Made by a program: the position numbers and the translations under genes
In this document: positions 1 to 6,134 of the stretch, piece by piece
Numbering within the stretch: position 1 is the stretch's first letter
Layout: each line of letters opens with the position of its first letter
Notes under the pieces: model-generated
Databases searched by the model: none
Told to the model about the DNA's origin: nothing
The model's input: the letters and a program-made list of their open reading frames with translations, nothing else
Assembly: GCA_934132915.1 (NCBI GenBank)
Contig: CAKPAK010000063.1
Coordinates: 1 to 7,820, forward strand
Direction of reading: 5' to 3'
Origin: an uncultured Bacilli bacterium
GTDB lineage: Bacteria > Bacillota_I > Bacilli_A > RF39 > UBA660
DNA: 7,820 bases

Positions 1-525
1 AATAATGTTAGTGAAGGAAAGCCAAATAATGAGAAATATTATCCATACGATAGTTCAAAAGAAAATTGGCATGGACCTAGAACGGCTATGGAGCAACTTC
101 CTACTACTAATCAATGGAGTAATGTTAGTTTATTTAATACAGAAAGAAAATTAATTAATGAATATGGTACTACTAGTACAAAAGATGGTCATACTTTTCC
201 TGAAGTACTTAGTTATTCTAAATATGCTGCACGTCTTTTGACTATTGCTGAAGTGAAAAAGCTTGTTACTTTTTATATTCCAACTTGGAAAAATGGAGAA
301 TTAGATAGTCATCTTTATCTTGCTGAAAATACTAATTTTTCAAAGAAAGATAATTCTAAATTTGATGGATACTGGTTAGAAACGCCTAGAAATACGATGT
401 CAAATCATGGTTGGATAATTTATGCTACAGCAAGACGTGTTCATAGTGTAGAAGTACAAAGAACTGATGTTTTAGTTGGCGTTCGTCCAGTAATAGAAGT
501 ATATAAAAGTGATATTGCTTATTAA
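1..525 (+). CDS. C-terminal part of a probable surface protein (DUF6273/lectin-like end), 5' truncated
   Basis: The frame is open from base 1 to the TAA at 523-525, giving 174 visible residues, so the gene begins upstream. The ATG at 88 has no Shine-Dalgarno site and is not a credible start. The order of elements (an AM..L segment, a W.N sequence, a tract rich in Thr, Gly and Ser, then ARLLTIAEV, YWLETP, a late aromatic stretch and GVRPVIEV close to the end) matches, from memory, the C-terminal module of large secreted or pilin-like proteins in gut Bacilli and Clostridia, related to DUF6273/FISUMP-type folds. In those proteins the usual form is ARLPxxxE, YWTSTP and GVRPVI. Secretion and surface location are inferred from the family; the N-terminus, where a signal or pilin-like helix would be, is not in view. 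No cysteines are present in the visible part. It converges on the ABC operon. Coding status is secure, the family moderately so. Confidence 0.72.
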   Translation, partial: NNVSEGKPNNEKYYPYDSSKENWHGPRTAMEQLPTTNQWSNVSLFNTERKLINEYGTTSTKDGHTFPEVLSYSKYAARLLTIAEVKKLVTFYIPTWKNGELDSHLYLAENTNFSKKDNSKFDGYWLETPRNTMSNHGWIIYATARRVHSVEVQRTDVLVGVRPVIEVYKSDIAY

Positions 526-532
526 AATCAAA

Positions 533-587
533 AAAATACTTATTTAGAAATACTCTTAATTTAAGGATATTTCTTTTTAAGTATTTT
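533..587. terminator. Bidirectional intrinsic terminator between convergent genes
   Basis: A long AT-rich hairpin. The outer stem pairs 533-542 (AAAATACTTA) with 578-587 (TAAGTATTTT), the middle stem pairs 546-552 (AGAAATA) with 568-574 (TATTTCT), and a short CTT/AAG stem at 555-557 and 563-565 closes a 5-nt loop. A T-rich run follows on the plus strand (TTTTATTTTT from 584), and a run of seven T follows on the minus strand (complement of the A run from 536 down to 530). It can therefore stop both the plus-strand surface gene and the minus-strand ABC operon. The stop codon of the 792-aa ABC gene (586-588) lies in the outer arm. Confidence 0.78.
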
Positions 588-2964
588 ATTTTTGAAATTG
601 TGAATTATAAATATCTGCATAGAAACCATTTTTCTTGATTAATTCATTATGTTTTCCTTGCTCAACGATATTTCCGTCTTTCATTACTAGGATAAGATCT
701 GCATTTTTGATGGTTGATAGACGATGAGCAATAATAAATGATGTTTTTCCTTCGGTTAGTTTATCCATAGCTTTTTGGACTAACTCTTCGGTTCTTGTAT
801 CAACATTGGAAGTAGCTTCATCTAGAATTAGGAATGGAGAATCGCTTAACATTCCACGAGCAATGGTAATTAATTGTCTTTGTCCTGCGGATACGGAATC
901 GTTATCACTAATTACTGTGTCATAGCCATCTGATAGGGTATTAATAAAGTGGCTAATTCCTACGGTATCACATACTTCTTCTACGCGACCCATATTTACA
1001 TTTTCACGATTATAAATAATATTTTCTTTAATGGTTCCATTAAATAACCAAGTATCTTGTAGCACCATAGTAAATAAGGAATGGACATTTTCTCTGGTTA
1101 AATCATCGATAGATACACCATCGATTTTGATATCTCCTCCATTAATTTCATAGAACTTCATTAATAGATTGACCATTGTTGTTTTACCTGCTCCGGTAGG
1201 TCCTACAATTGCTACTTTTTGTCCTGGTTTTGCTACAGCACTAAAGTTATGAATGGTTGGTTTATCATTGCCATCATATTGGAACACAACCTGATTGAAT
1301 TCTATTTTTCCTTTTACTTTTTTTCTATCTAAAACTTTTGTTTTATTTTCTTCGCTAGGCATTTCTTCTTCATCCAAGAATTCAAATACTCTTTCACTTG
1401 CTGCTGCTGTTGATTGTAGTGATGTCATTGCTTGAGCAATTTGTGATAATGGAGAAGTGAATAGTCTTACATAAGCAATAAATGCTACGATTACTCCAAA
1501 TGTTGTTAAATCATTCATGGTTAGTAGAGCTCCTACGATACATACAGCTACATAACCAAAGTTTCCAATAAAGTTCATCATTGGAGGCATTAGTCCAGAT
1601 AGGAATTGACTTTTTCTATTACATTCATATACTTTCTTATTTAATTCATCAAATTTTTGATCTGATTCTTTTTTTCCATTATATGCTTTTACAACATTTA
1701 ATCCAGAATAGATTTCTTCAATATGGCTATTTAAGTTTCCTAATTCTACTTGTCTTGCAGTAAAGTATTTTTGAGATTTTCCTAAGATTAAAAACATAAA
1801 GACAAAGCCTAATAAACTAGAAACAATAGCGGTAATTGCCATAATCCAATTGGTTACAAACATCATAATAATAGTACCTACAAATAGAGTTATTGCACTA
1901 ACTAAAGTAGATAGGGATTGATTCATTGACTGTGCTATAGTATCTACATCGTTAGTTACTCTAGATAAGATATCTCCTGATTGATGGGCATCAAAGAATT
2001 TTAATGGTAATTTATTAATTTTCGTAGAGATATTGCTTCTTAGTTTTTTAGCAAATTTATTAGCAACTATTGTCATAGAGATAGATTCTATATAACTAAA
2101 TAATGCACTTAGTAAATAAACTGTTACTAAGAATAAAGCAATTCCTTTAATTTTATTCATATTCATAGTTGGCTCTATTACCTTTTTGATATTCTTTGGT
2201 AATTTATCTAGTTTTGTATATAACTCTTTAGTGTTAGTTTTATCTCCTACTCCACTCATTATCGTTAAAAATTTTGCTTGGTCACTTGAGGTAATGGTAG
2301 TACTCTTGATTTTAAAATCTTGGAAAAGTACTTTTTGAATGCTTTCCGGGATTTCAAGAGTGGTACTTGTTTTATTTTCTTTATCCATCATTTGGGTAAC
2401 ACTTTTTAAGAAAGTAACTTTTTCAGGAGAGGTAATTTCTATTCCTTGATAGGTAGATGTTTTTAAGATGCAAGTTAAAACATCTTCTGGTAAATTAGAT
2501 AACTCCTTCATGATATCTTGTTGGTTCGTCATAGTACTAATTTTTGCCATGCTATTTTGAAATGCTATTTTAGATTCTTCTTTAATTGATGGAGAAGTTA
2601 AGATTTCTCTTGCTGTTTCTTCGGATAAATTCATTTGTAAGATTTGTGGTAAGGTTGTTTTTAATTTATCTTCTGAGACAGATTCTGTTACTTTTGTGGT
2701 TATTTCTTTCATGACATCTGTTTTAATGACTAATCCTTTGGAAATTTCATCGGTTAAGTCTGATAATTTATTTGGAGAAATAATTGATAATACGGAACTT
2801 AAGGCTGCTAAGATTAGGGCTACTAAGATTAGAGCATGAAAGCTTTTTAGTTCTTTAAATAATCTAGAAATGGCACTTTTAAAATTTTTAGCTTTTTCTG
2901 CAGGTGCTGGGCCCATACCTGGTCCGTGTTGTCTTCTTTTTGGTTGATTATTTTCACTAGGCAT
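586..2964 (-). CDS. ABC exporter half-transporter, catalytic-site subunit with large extracellular insertion (BmrD-like)
   Basis: 792 aa, a type IV (exporter-fold) ABC subunit with fused membrane and ATPase domains, acting in the cytoplasmic membrane as partner of the 587-aa subunit. TM1 is at about 43-62, then a roughly 210-residue non-membrane insertion (63-272), TM2 at about 273-297 and the remaining helices up to about 505. The ATPase domain shows A-loop Y563, Walker A GPTGAGKTT (588-596), Q-loop Q636, signature VSAGQ (691-695), Walker B FLILDEAT (711-718, catalytic E716), D-loop SNVD and H747. Walker B and H-loop are complete, so this subunit supplies the hydrolytic half of the competent site. 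Typical subunits are about 580-630 aa; the excess is mostly the TM1-TM2 insertion plus a basic, Gly/Pro-rich N-tail. The start is supported by AAAGGAGG nine bases upstream. It overlaps the upstream ABC gene by 8 nt. Drug or peptide export is the likely role; the substrate cannot be read from sequence. Confidence 0.93.
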   Translation of the reverse strand: MPSENNQPKRRQHGPGMGPAPAEKAKNFKSAISRLFKELKSFHALILVALILAALSSVLSIISPNKLSDLTDEISKGLVIKTDVMKEITTKVTESVSEDKLKTTLPQILQMNLSEETAREILTSPSIKEESKIAFQNSMAKISTMTNQQDIMKELSNLPEDVLTCILKTSTYQGIEITSPEKVTFLKSVTQMMDKENKTSTTLEIPESIQKVLFQDFKIKSTTITSSDQAKFLTIMSGVGDKTNTKELYTKLDKLPKNIKKVIEPTMNMNKIKGIALFLVTVYLLSALFSYIESISMTIVANKFAKKLRSNISTKINKLPLKFFDAHQSGDILSRVTNDVDTIAQSMNQSLSTLVSAITLFVGTIIMMFVTNWIMAITAIVSSLLGFVFMFLILGKSQKYFTARQVELGNLNSHIEEIYSGLNVVKAYNGKKESDQKFDELNKKVYECNRKSQFLSGLMPPMMNFIGNFGYVAVCIVGALLTMNDLTTFGVIVAFIAYVRLFTSPLSQIAQAMTSLQSTAAASERVFEFLDEEEMPSEENKTKVLDRKKVKGKIEFNQVVFQYDGNDKPTIHNFSAVAKPGQKVAIVGPTGAGKTTMVNLLMKFYEINGGDIKIDGVSIDDLTRENVHSLFTMVLQDTWLFNGTIKENIIYNRENVNMGRVEEVCDTVGISHFINTLSDGYDTVISDNDSVSAGQRQLITIARGMLSDSPFLILDEATSNVDTRTEELVQKAMDKLTEGKTSFIIAHRLSTIKNADLILVMKDGNIVEQGKHNELIKKNGFYADIYNSQFQK

Positions 2965-4720
2965 TTTCTAATTCCTCCTTTGATAATTGTGATAAAGCAA
3001 TTTGTTTATATACTTCACATGTTTTTAATAATTCTTTATGTGTTCCCATTCCTACACATTTTCCATTATCTAGAACGATAATTTTATCGGCATTCATGAT
3101 GGTACCTATTCTTTGGGCAACAATTAGACTGGTTGATGTTTTAGTATGTTCTTTTAAGGCTTTTCTTAATGTTGCATCAGTTTTATAATCTAGTGCAGAG
3201 AAACTATCATCAAAGATATAAATTTCAGGATCTCTAGCGATTGCTCTAGCGATTGCTAATCTTTGTTTTTGTCCACCAGATACATTAGTTCCTCCACTGG
3301 CAATATGAGTATCATATTTATTATCCATTTTTTCAACAAATTCTTTTCCTTGAGCAACTTCAATAGCTTTTTTAATTTGTTTTTCTGTTACTTCTGGTTT
3401 TCCATTTTCTCCATAAGCAATATTTGTATTTACTGTTCCATCAAACATAACGGCTTTTTGAGGAACATAACCAATTTTGTTGTGTAAGAATTCTTGAGTG
3501 TATTCTTTAACGTTTATACCGTCTACCAAAACTTCTCCTTCCGTAGCATCATAAAATCTTGGTACTAGATTAATTAAAGTTGATTTTCCACTTCCTGTTG
3601 AACCAATGAAAGCAATTGTCTGACCTTCTTCTGCTTTAAAAGAGATATTTCTTAATAAGTATTCTTTGGCATCAGGATATTTGAAAGAAACATTTCTGAA
3701 TTCAACTGTACCCTTTTCTTTTGTCGTCACCTTGTCGATACTGCCATCTTTGATGCTCTCTTCTGTATCTAGTACTTCATTAATACGATTTGCAGAAACG
3801 CTAGCACGGGGTACCATCATGAAAATCATCGCTAACATAAGGAAAGACATGATGATTTGCATAGCGTAAGTACTGAACACGACCATGTCTCCAAACATCG
3901 TTAATTTGTTGGATAAAACGGTTTCTTTGATTAAAGAAGCTCCAACGAAATAAATACTTAATGTTAAAAAGTACATTACTAGGTACATAATAGGTGATAA
4001 AATTGCAAATGTTTTTTGATTAAATAATTGTTGATTAGTTAGTTTTGTGTTAACATTTTCAAATTTATTTTCTTGATACTCTTCAGCATTAAAGGCTCTA
4101 ACAACACGAATTCCTGTTAAATTTTCTCTTGTTACGTTATTTAGATTATCGGTTAATTTTTGAACAATCTTAAATTTTGGTAGGACAATAATCATAATGA
4201 TTCCTATTGTTGTTAGTAAAACTGCTACAGCGATAGCAGTAATAATACTCCACTCTGTACTTTTATTTAAGATCTTGCTAATTGCCCAAATTGCTGTTAT
4301 TGGTGCTTTAATTAATAGTTGTAATCCCATAGAAATTAGCATTTGAACTTGGGTAATATCATTCGTTGTTCTCGTAATTAAACTACTTGTAGAAAATTGT
4401 TTTACTTCGTTCATAGATAAATTTTCTACTTTATTAAATAATTTTTTTCTTACTTTCATCGAGAAGGTTGCTGAGATATTAGAAACTAAATATCCTACAA
4501 TAATTGCTGATAAAAGACTTCCTAAGGCGCACGCTAACATGTAGCCACCATTTATTAGAATATCTTTCATGTTGCTTCCTTCACTCTGAACTAAGACGGT
4601 AATTTCTGACATATAGTCAGGCATTTTTAGTTCTAGCCATACTTGACCTACGATTAGGACAAAACTAATCATAATGAAGAACCATTGCTTTTTACTAATA
4701 TTTTTTAATAATTTAAACAT
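2957..4720 (-). CDS. ABC exporter half-transporter, degenerate-site subunit (BmrC-like)
   Basis: 587 aa, the usual length for a half-size ABC exporter. Six hydrophobic segments lie at about 12-28, 59-80, 130-150, 158-180, 240-262 and 280-303, followed by the ATPase domain: A-loop Y348, Walker A GSTGSGKST (373-381), Q-loop Q421, signature VSGGQ (480-484) and Walker B YIFDDS (501-506). The catalytic Glu is Asp (D505) and the H-loop His is Gln (Q536, in VAQR). These substitutions are known from the degenerate-site subunits of heterodimeric exporters such as BmrC and TM287. Its intact VSGGQ would complete the competent site formed with the 792-aa partner. The start is supported by AGAAAGGA (4728-4735), seven bases upstream. 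It lies 42 nt after the MarR-type gene, with no terminator between, so the three genes probably share a transcript. Membrane location and multidrug or peptide efflux are inferred from the family. Confidence 0.94.
   Translation of the reverse strand: MFKLLKNISKKQWFFIMISFVLIVGQVWLELKMPDYMSEITVLVQSEGSNMKDILINGGYMLACALGSLLSAIIVGYLVSNISATFSMKVRKKLFNKVENLSMNEVKQFSTSSLITRTTNDITQVQMLISMGLQLLIKAPITAIWAISKILNKSTEWSIITAIAVAVLLTTIGIIMIIVLPKFKIVQKLTDNLNNVTRENLTGIRVVRAFNAEEYQENKFENVNTKLTNQQLFNQKTFAILSPIMYLVMYFLTLSIYFVGASLIKETVLSNKLTMFGDMVVFSTYAMQIIMSFLMLAMIFMMVPRASVSANRINEVLDTEESIKDGSIDKVTTKEKGTVEFRNVSFKYPDAKEYLLRNISFKAEEGQTIAFIGSTGSGKSTLINLVPRFYDATEGEVLVDGINVKEYTQEFLHNKIGYVPQKAVMFDGTVNTNIAYGENGKPEVTEKQIKKAIEVAQGKEFVEKMDNKYDTHIASGGTNVSGGQKQRLAIARAIARDPEIYIFDDSFSALDYKTDATLRKALKEHTKTSTSLIVAQRIGTIMNADKIIVLDNGKCVGMGTHKELLKTCEVYKQIALSQLSKEELENA
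2974..2981 (-). promoter_or_regulatory. Strong Shine-Dalgarno site inside the 3' end of the upstream ABC gene
   Basis: The minus strand reads AAAGGAGG, nine bases before the ATG at 2964-2962. The site lies within the Lys-Glu-Glu codons near the C-terminus of the 587-aa subunit, whose TAG stop (2959-2957) falls just after the new start. This fixes the start of the 792-aa gene and suggests coupled translation that keeps the two subunits in balance. Confidence 0.85.
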
Positions 4721-4762
4721 ATTCTTTTCCTTTCTAAAATATTTTTTCTTGTAATATAAGAC

Positions 4763-5206
4763 TCACATATTCATTATATTACTCTTTATTTTTTCAGTTA
4801 CCTTAAAAAATATTTCTAGCTCTTCGTTTGAAATATTTTCTTTTAATTTTTCTTCGAATATTTGACGTTCTTTTAACATTTTGTTGTAATATCCTTTACA
4901 AGATGATGTTAATATGATTTGTTTTTTTCTGGCATCCTTTTTACTATCTACTCTTTTTATTAGATTGTTTTTTTCCATTGTGTTTAAAATACCAGATGTT
5001 GTTGACCGACGTGATTCAATTAGTTTTTCAATATCATTTTGATAAATAATTTTTTCTTTATTTTTAAAGAGATAGTGTAAAATTCTAAATTGAACTGGTG
5101 TCAATGTAAATGTCATTTTTAAATTTTTTGCTTTATTTATAATATGTCTGTTAATCATATTGTCCATACATTTTATTTCTAATGCAATATTTTGTTTTGA
5201 GTTCAT
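4763..5206 (-). CDS. MarR-family transcriptional regulator
   Basis: 147 aa, the standard size for MarR proteins, which bind DNA as dimers and usually release it when they bind a small ligand. The N-terminal helix (about 5-30) and C-terminal helices (about 105-145) would form the dimer interface. The winged helix-turn-helix spans about 37-100: TPVQFRILHYL begins the domain, SRRSTTSGILNTME (65-78) is the recognition helix, and the wing contains the family-typical D-x(3)-DAR sequence (D87, D91-R93) followed by a hydrophobic strand ending in LT. No cysteine pair typical of redox-sensing members is evident (C13 and C103 only). The ATG is preceded by AGAGGTG at 5211-5217. It is the first gene of the operon with the two ABC genes, which suggests an autoregulated repressor controlling efflux; this is inferred from gene order. 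The gene ends in TGA. Confidence 0.9.
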   Translation of the reverse strand: MNSKQNIALEIKCMDNMINRHIINKAKNLKMTFTLTPVQFRILHYLFKNKEKIIYQNDIEKLIESRRSTTSGILNTMEKNNLIKRVDSKKDARKKQIILTSSCKGYYNKMLKERQIFEEKLKENISNEELEIFFKVTEKIKSNIMNM

Positions 5207-5234
5207 TTCTCACCTCTTTTTGTAAGGTAACTAA

Positions 5235-5242
5235 CATTAATG
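5235..5242. promoter_or_regulatory. Candidate operator palindrome CATTAATG
   Basis: A perfect 8-bp palindrome directly abuts the -10 box of the MarR operon promoter on its downstream side, in the right place for a repressor to block polymerase. MarR operators are usually longer (about 16-20 bp) and symmetry outside these 8 bp is weak, so this is only a suggestion. Confidence 0.3.
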
Positions 5243-5272
5243 ATTATACAAAAATCTAATATTTTTTGTCAA
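5243..5272 (-). promoter_or_regulatory. Sigma-A-type promoter of the MarR-ABC-ABC operon
   Basis: The minus strand shows a perfect TTGACA (-35, 5267-5272) and a perfect TATAAT (-10, 5243-5248) separated by 18 nt. It leaves a leader of roughly 30 nt that contains the AGAGGTG ribosome site of the MarR-type gene. This is the only strong promoter I see ahead of the three-gene operon. A near-perfect consensus fits a gene set held down by a repressor. Confidence 0.82.
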
Positions 5273-5307
5273 TAGAAACACTTAAATATGGGAAAATATG
5301 GTAGAAA

Positions 5308-5335
5308 AAAAATAACCTTATTTAAAGTTATTTTT
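5308..5335 (-). terminator. Intrinsic terminator of the 190-aa gene
   Basis: The arms 5308-5316 (AAAAATAAC) and 5327-5335 (GTTATTTTT) are perfect complements around a 10-nt centre. On the minus strand the hairpin is followed by a T run (complement of the A run 5305-5312, partly shared with the stem). The TAA stop of the 190-aa gene (5334-5336) overlaps the first arm. It separates this gene from the MarR operon promoter just beyond. Confidence 0.72.
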
Positions 5336-5906
5336 AACTTACTGCTTTTTCTGGAACAAGTACCTTTGTCTTTGGTTTCATGATTTGTTTATTGAATAGT
5401 ATGTTTTTTTCATTTAAGAAATAACTATTATAAAAACATGCTTCTGCTTCTTTTCTAAAATTACTTTCTTGATTTTTAAATAGTGGATTAGTATTAAGAT
5501 TTCTCACCATTTCGTTATACTCTTCGATTGTAAATGTTTTTTCTTCACCCACTACTTCAAACATACTAAAAAATCTTTCAATAACTAGTTGTAAAGAATA
5601 TTTAGAGATTTCTGATTCTTTATTGGCGATTTCATATATCTTTTTTAAATTGATGACATTTTTTTCTGTCATAATATCTTTTAAAGCCAATCGTAAATCA
5701 CTAGTACTGTAACCAGATGTAAGAGTTTGGCTGTAAGTACCATCTAATTTAGCGTGATATAAAGTATTAAAAAAATCTCTAATTTCTAATTCTGTAATAT
5801 CTTCCTTTAATTTAATTATTAAATTCACATATTGTCCTTTAGTAAAATCAATAAAACCTAATAGTTTAGGGTATTTTCCTGCTAGACATAGCATTTCTTC
5901 TGGCAT
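5334..5906 (-). CDS. Unrecognised 190-aa cytosolic protein
   Basis: I do not recognise this family. The ORF is well supported: the ATG has GAGGAGGAG just upstream (5912-5920), a promoter before it and a terminator at its end. The protein has no signal peptide and no membrane segment, so it is probably cytosolic. Residues 1-55 look like a mixed alpha/beta region (LLGFIDF, then YVNLIIKL, then an acidic helix ending in FFNTLYHAKL). A Gly/Ser/Thr-rich turn (56-69) follows, then helices rich in Lys, Glu and Ile (70-118), then a TIEEYNEM-type helix (126-135), and an aromatic segment (158-165) before a basic tail. Cysteines C7 and C157 are isolated and no metal-binding or catalytic motif stands out. 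It is transcribed on its own, apparently independent of its neighbours, so context gives no function. Confidence 0.85.
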   Translation of the reverse strand: MPEEMLCLAGKYPKLLGFIDFTKGQYVNLIIKLKEDITELEIRDFFNTLYHAKLDGTYSQTLTSGYSTSDLRLALKDIMTEKNVINLKKIYEIANKESEISKYSLQLVIERFFSMFEVVGEEKTFTIEEYNEMVRNLNTNPLFKNQESNFRKEAEACFYNSYFLNEKNILFNKQIMKPKTKVLVPEKAVS

Positions 5907-5911
5907 ATTAT

Positions 5912-5920
5912 CTCCTCCTC
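5912..5920 (-). promoter_or_regulatory. Strong Shine-Dalgarno site of the 190-aa gene
   Basis: The minus strand reads GAGGAGGAG shortly before the ATG at 5906-5904. It supports this start over the second in-frame Met (residue 5) and suggests efficient translation of an otherwise uncharacterised protein. Confidence 0.8.
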
Positions 5921-5930
5921 GTGACCAATT

Positions 5931-5958
5931 ATTTTACTACAAATTAATTTTTTGTCAA
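5931..5958 (-). promoter_or_regulatory. Sigma-A-type promoter of the 190-aa gene
   Basis: The minus strand has a perfect TTGACA (5953-5958), a 16-nt spacer and TAAAAT (5931-5936). The start of the spacer is an A run, as in the MarR operon promoter. The expected transcript start would leave a short leader containing the GAGGAGGAG ribosome site. Confidence 0.66.
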
Positions 5959-6060
5959 CTATAATATTTTACGTTTATTTATAATAGATATGTAAATGAA
6001 ACAGAAGCGTTACTTATTTTAGATCTTTTTATTCATTTTTTTCTGTATCAGTATTTTATT

Positions 6061-6080
6061 TTTCTAAAAAGTGTTAGAAA
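6061..6080. repeat. Perfect 7-bp inverted repeat in the intergenic region
   Basis: TTTCTAA (6061-6067) and TTAGAAA (6074-6080) are perfect complements around a 6-nt centre. No T run follows on either strand, so it is not a typical terminator. It lies about 100 bp upstream of the promoter of the 190-aa gene. It could be a protein-binding site, an RNA hairpin in read-through from the CapA-type gene, or chance in AT-rich DNA. Nothing else coding is visible in the 5959-6109 stretch around it. Confidence 0.4.
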
Positions 6081-6106
6081 CGATCTTTTGTTAATTTTAA
6101 GGTTAC

Positions 6107-6134
6107 AAAAAGAAGTACTTAATTTGTACTTCTT
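6107..6134 (-). terminator. Intrinsic terminator overlapping the end of the CapA-type gene
   Basis: AAGAAGTAC (6110-6118) pairs perfectly with GTACTTCTT (6126-6134) around a 7-nt loop. On the minus strand the stem is followed by a short T run (TTTTT when the last stem bases are counted, complement of 6107-6111). The hairpin covers the last codons, and the TAA stop (6119-6121) lies in the loop. The T run is short, so termination may be partial. Confidence 0.62.

Noticed and set aside
88..525. ATG at 88 as the true start of the first gene
   Set aside because: The frame is open back to base 1 with protein-like sequence, there is no ribosome site before 88, and the family-like region begins upstream.
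526..585. Riboswitch or attenuator in the gap between the convergent genes
   Set aside because: Both flanking genes end here, so the hairpin is a shared terminator and has no downstream gene to control.
1581..1763. 60-aa plus-strand ORF inside the 792-aa ABC gene
   Set aside because: It is antisense to the transmembrane part of the ABC subunit; its hydrophobic composition is explained by the opposite strand, and the coding strand there is unambiguous.
3263..3869. Two plus-strand ORFs (3263-3487 and 3666-3869) inside the 587-aa ABC gene
   Set aside because: Both lie antisense to well-conserved ATPase-domain sequence, have no family resemblance and no plausible transcription unit.
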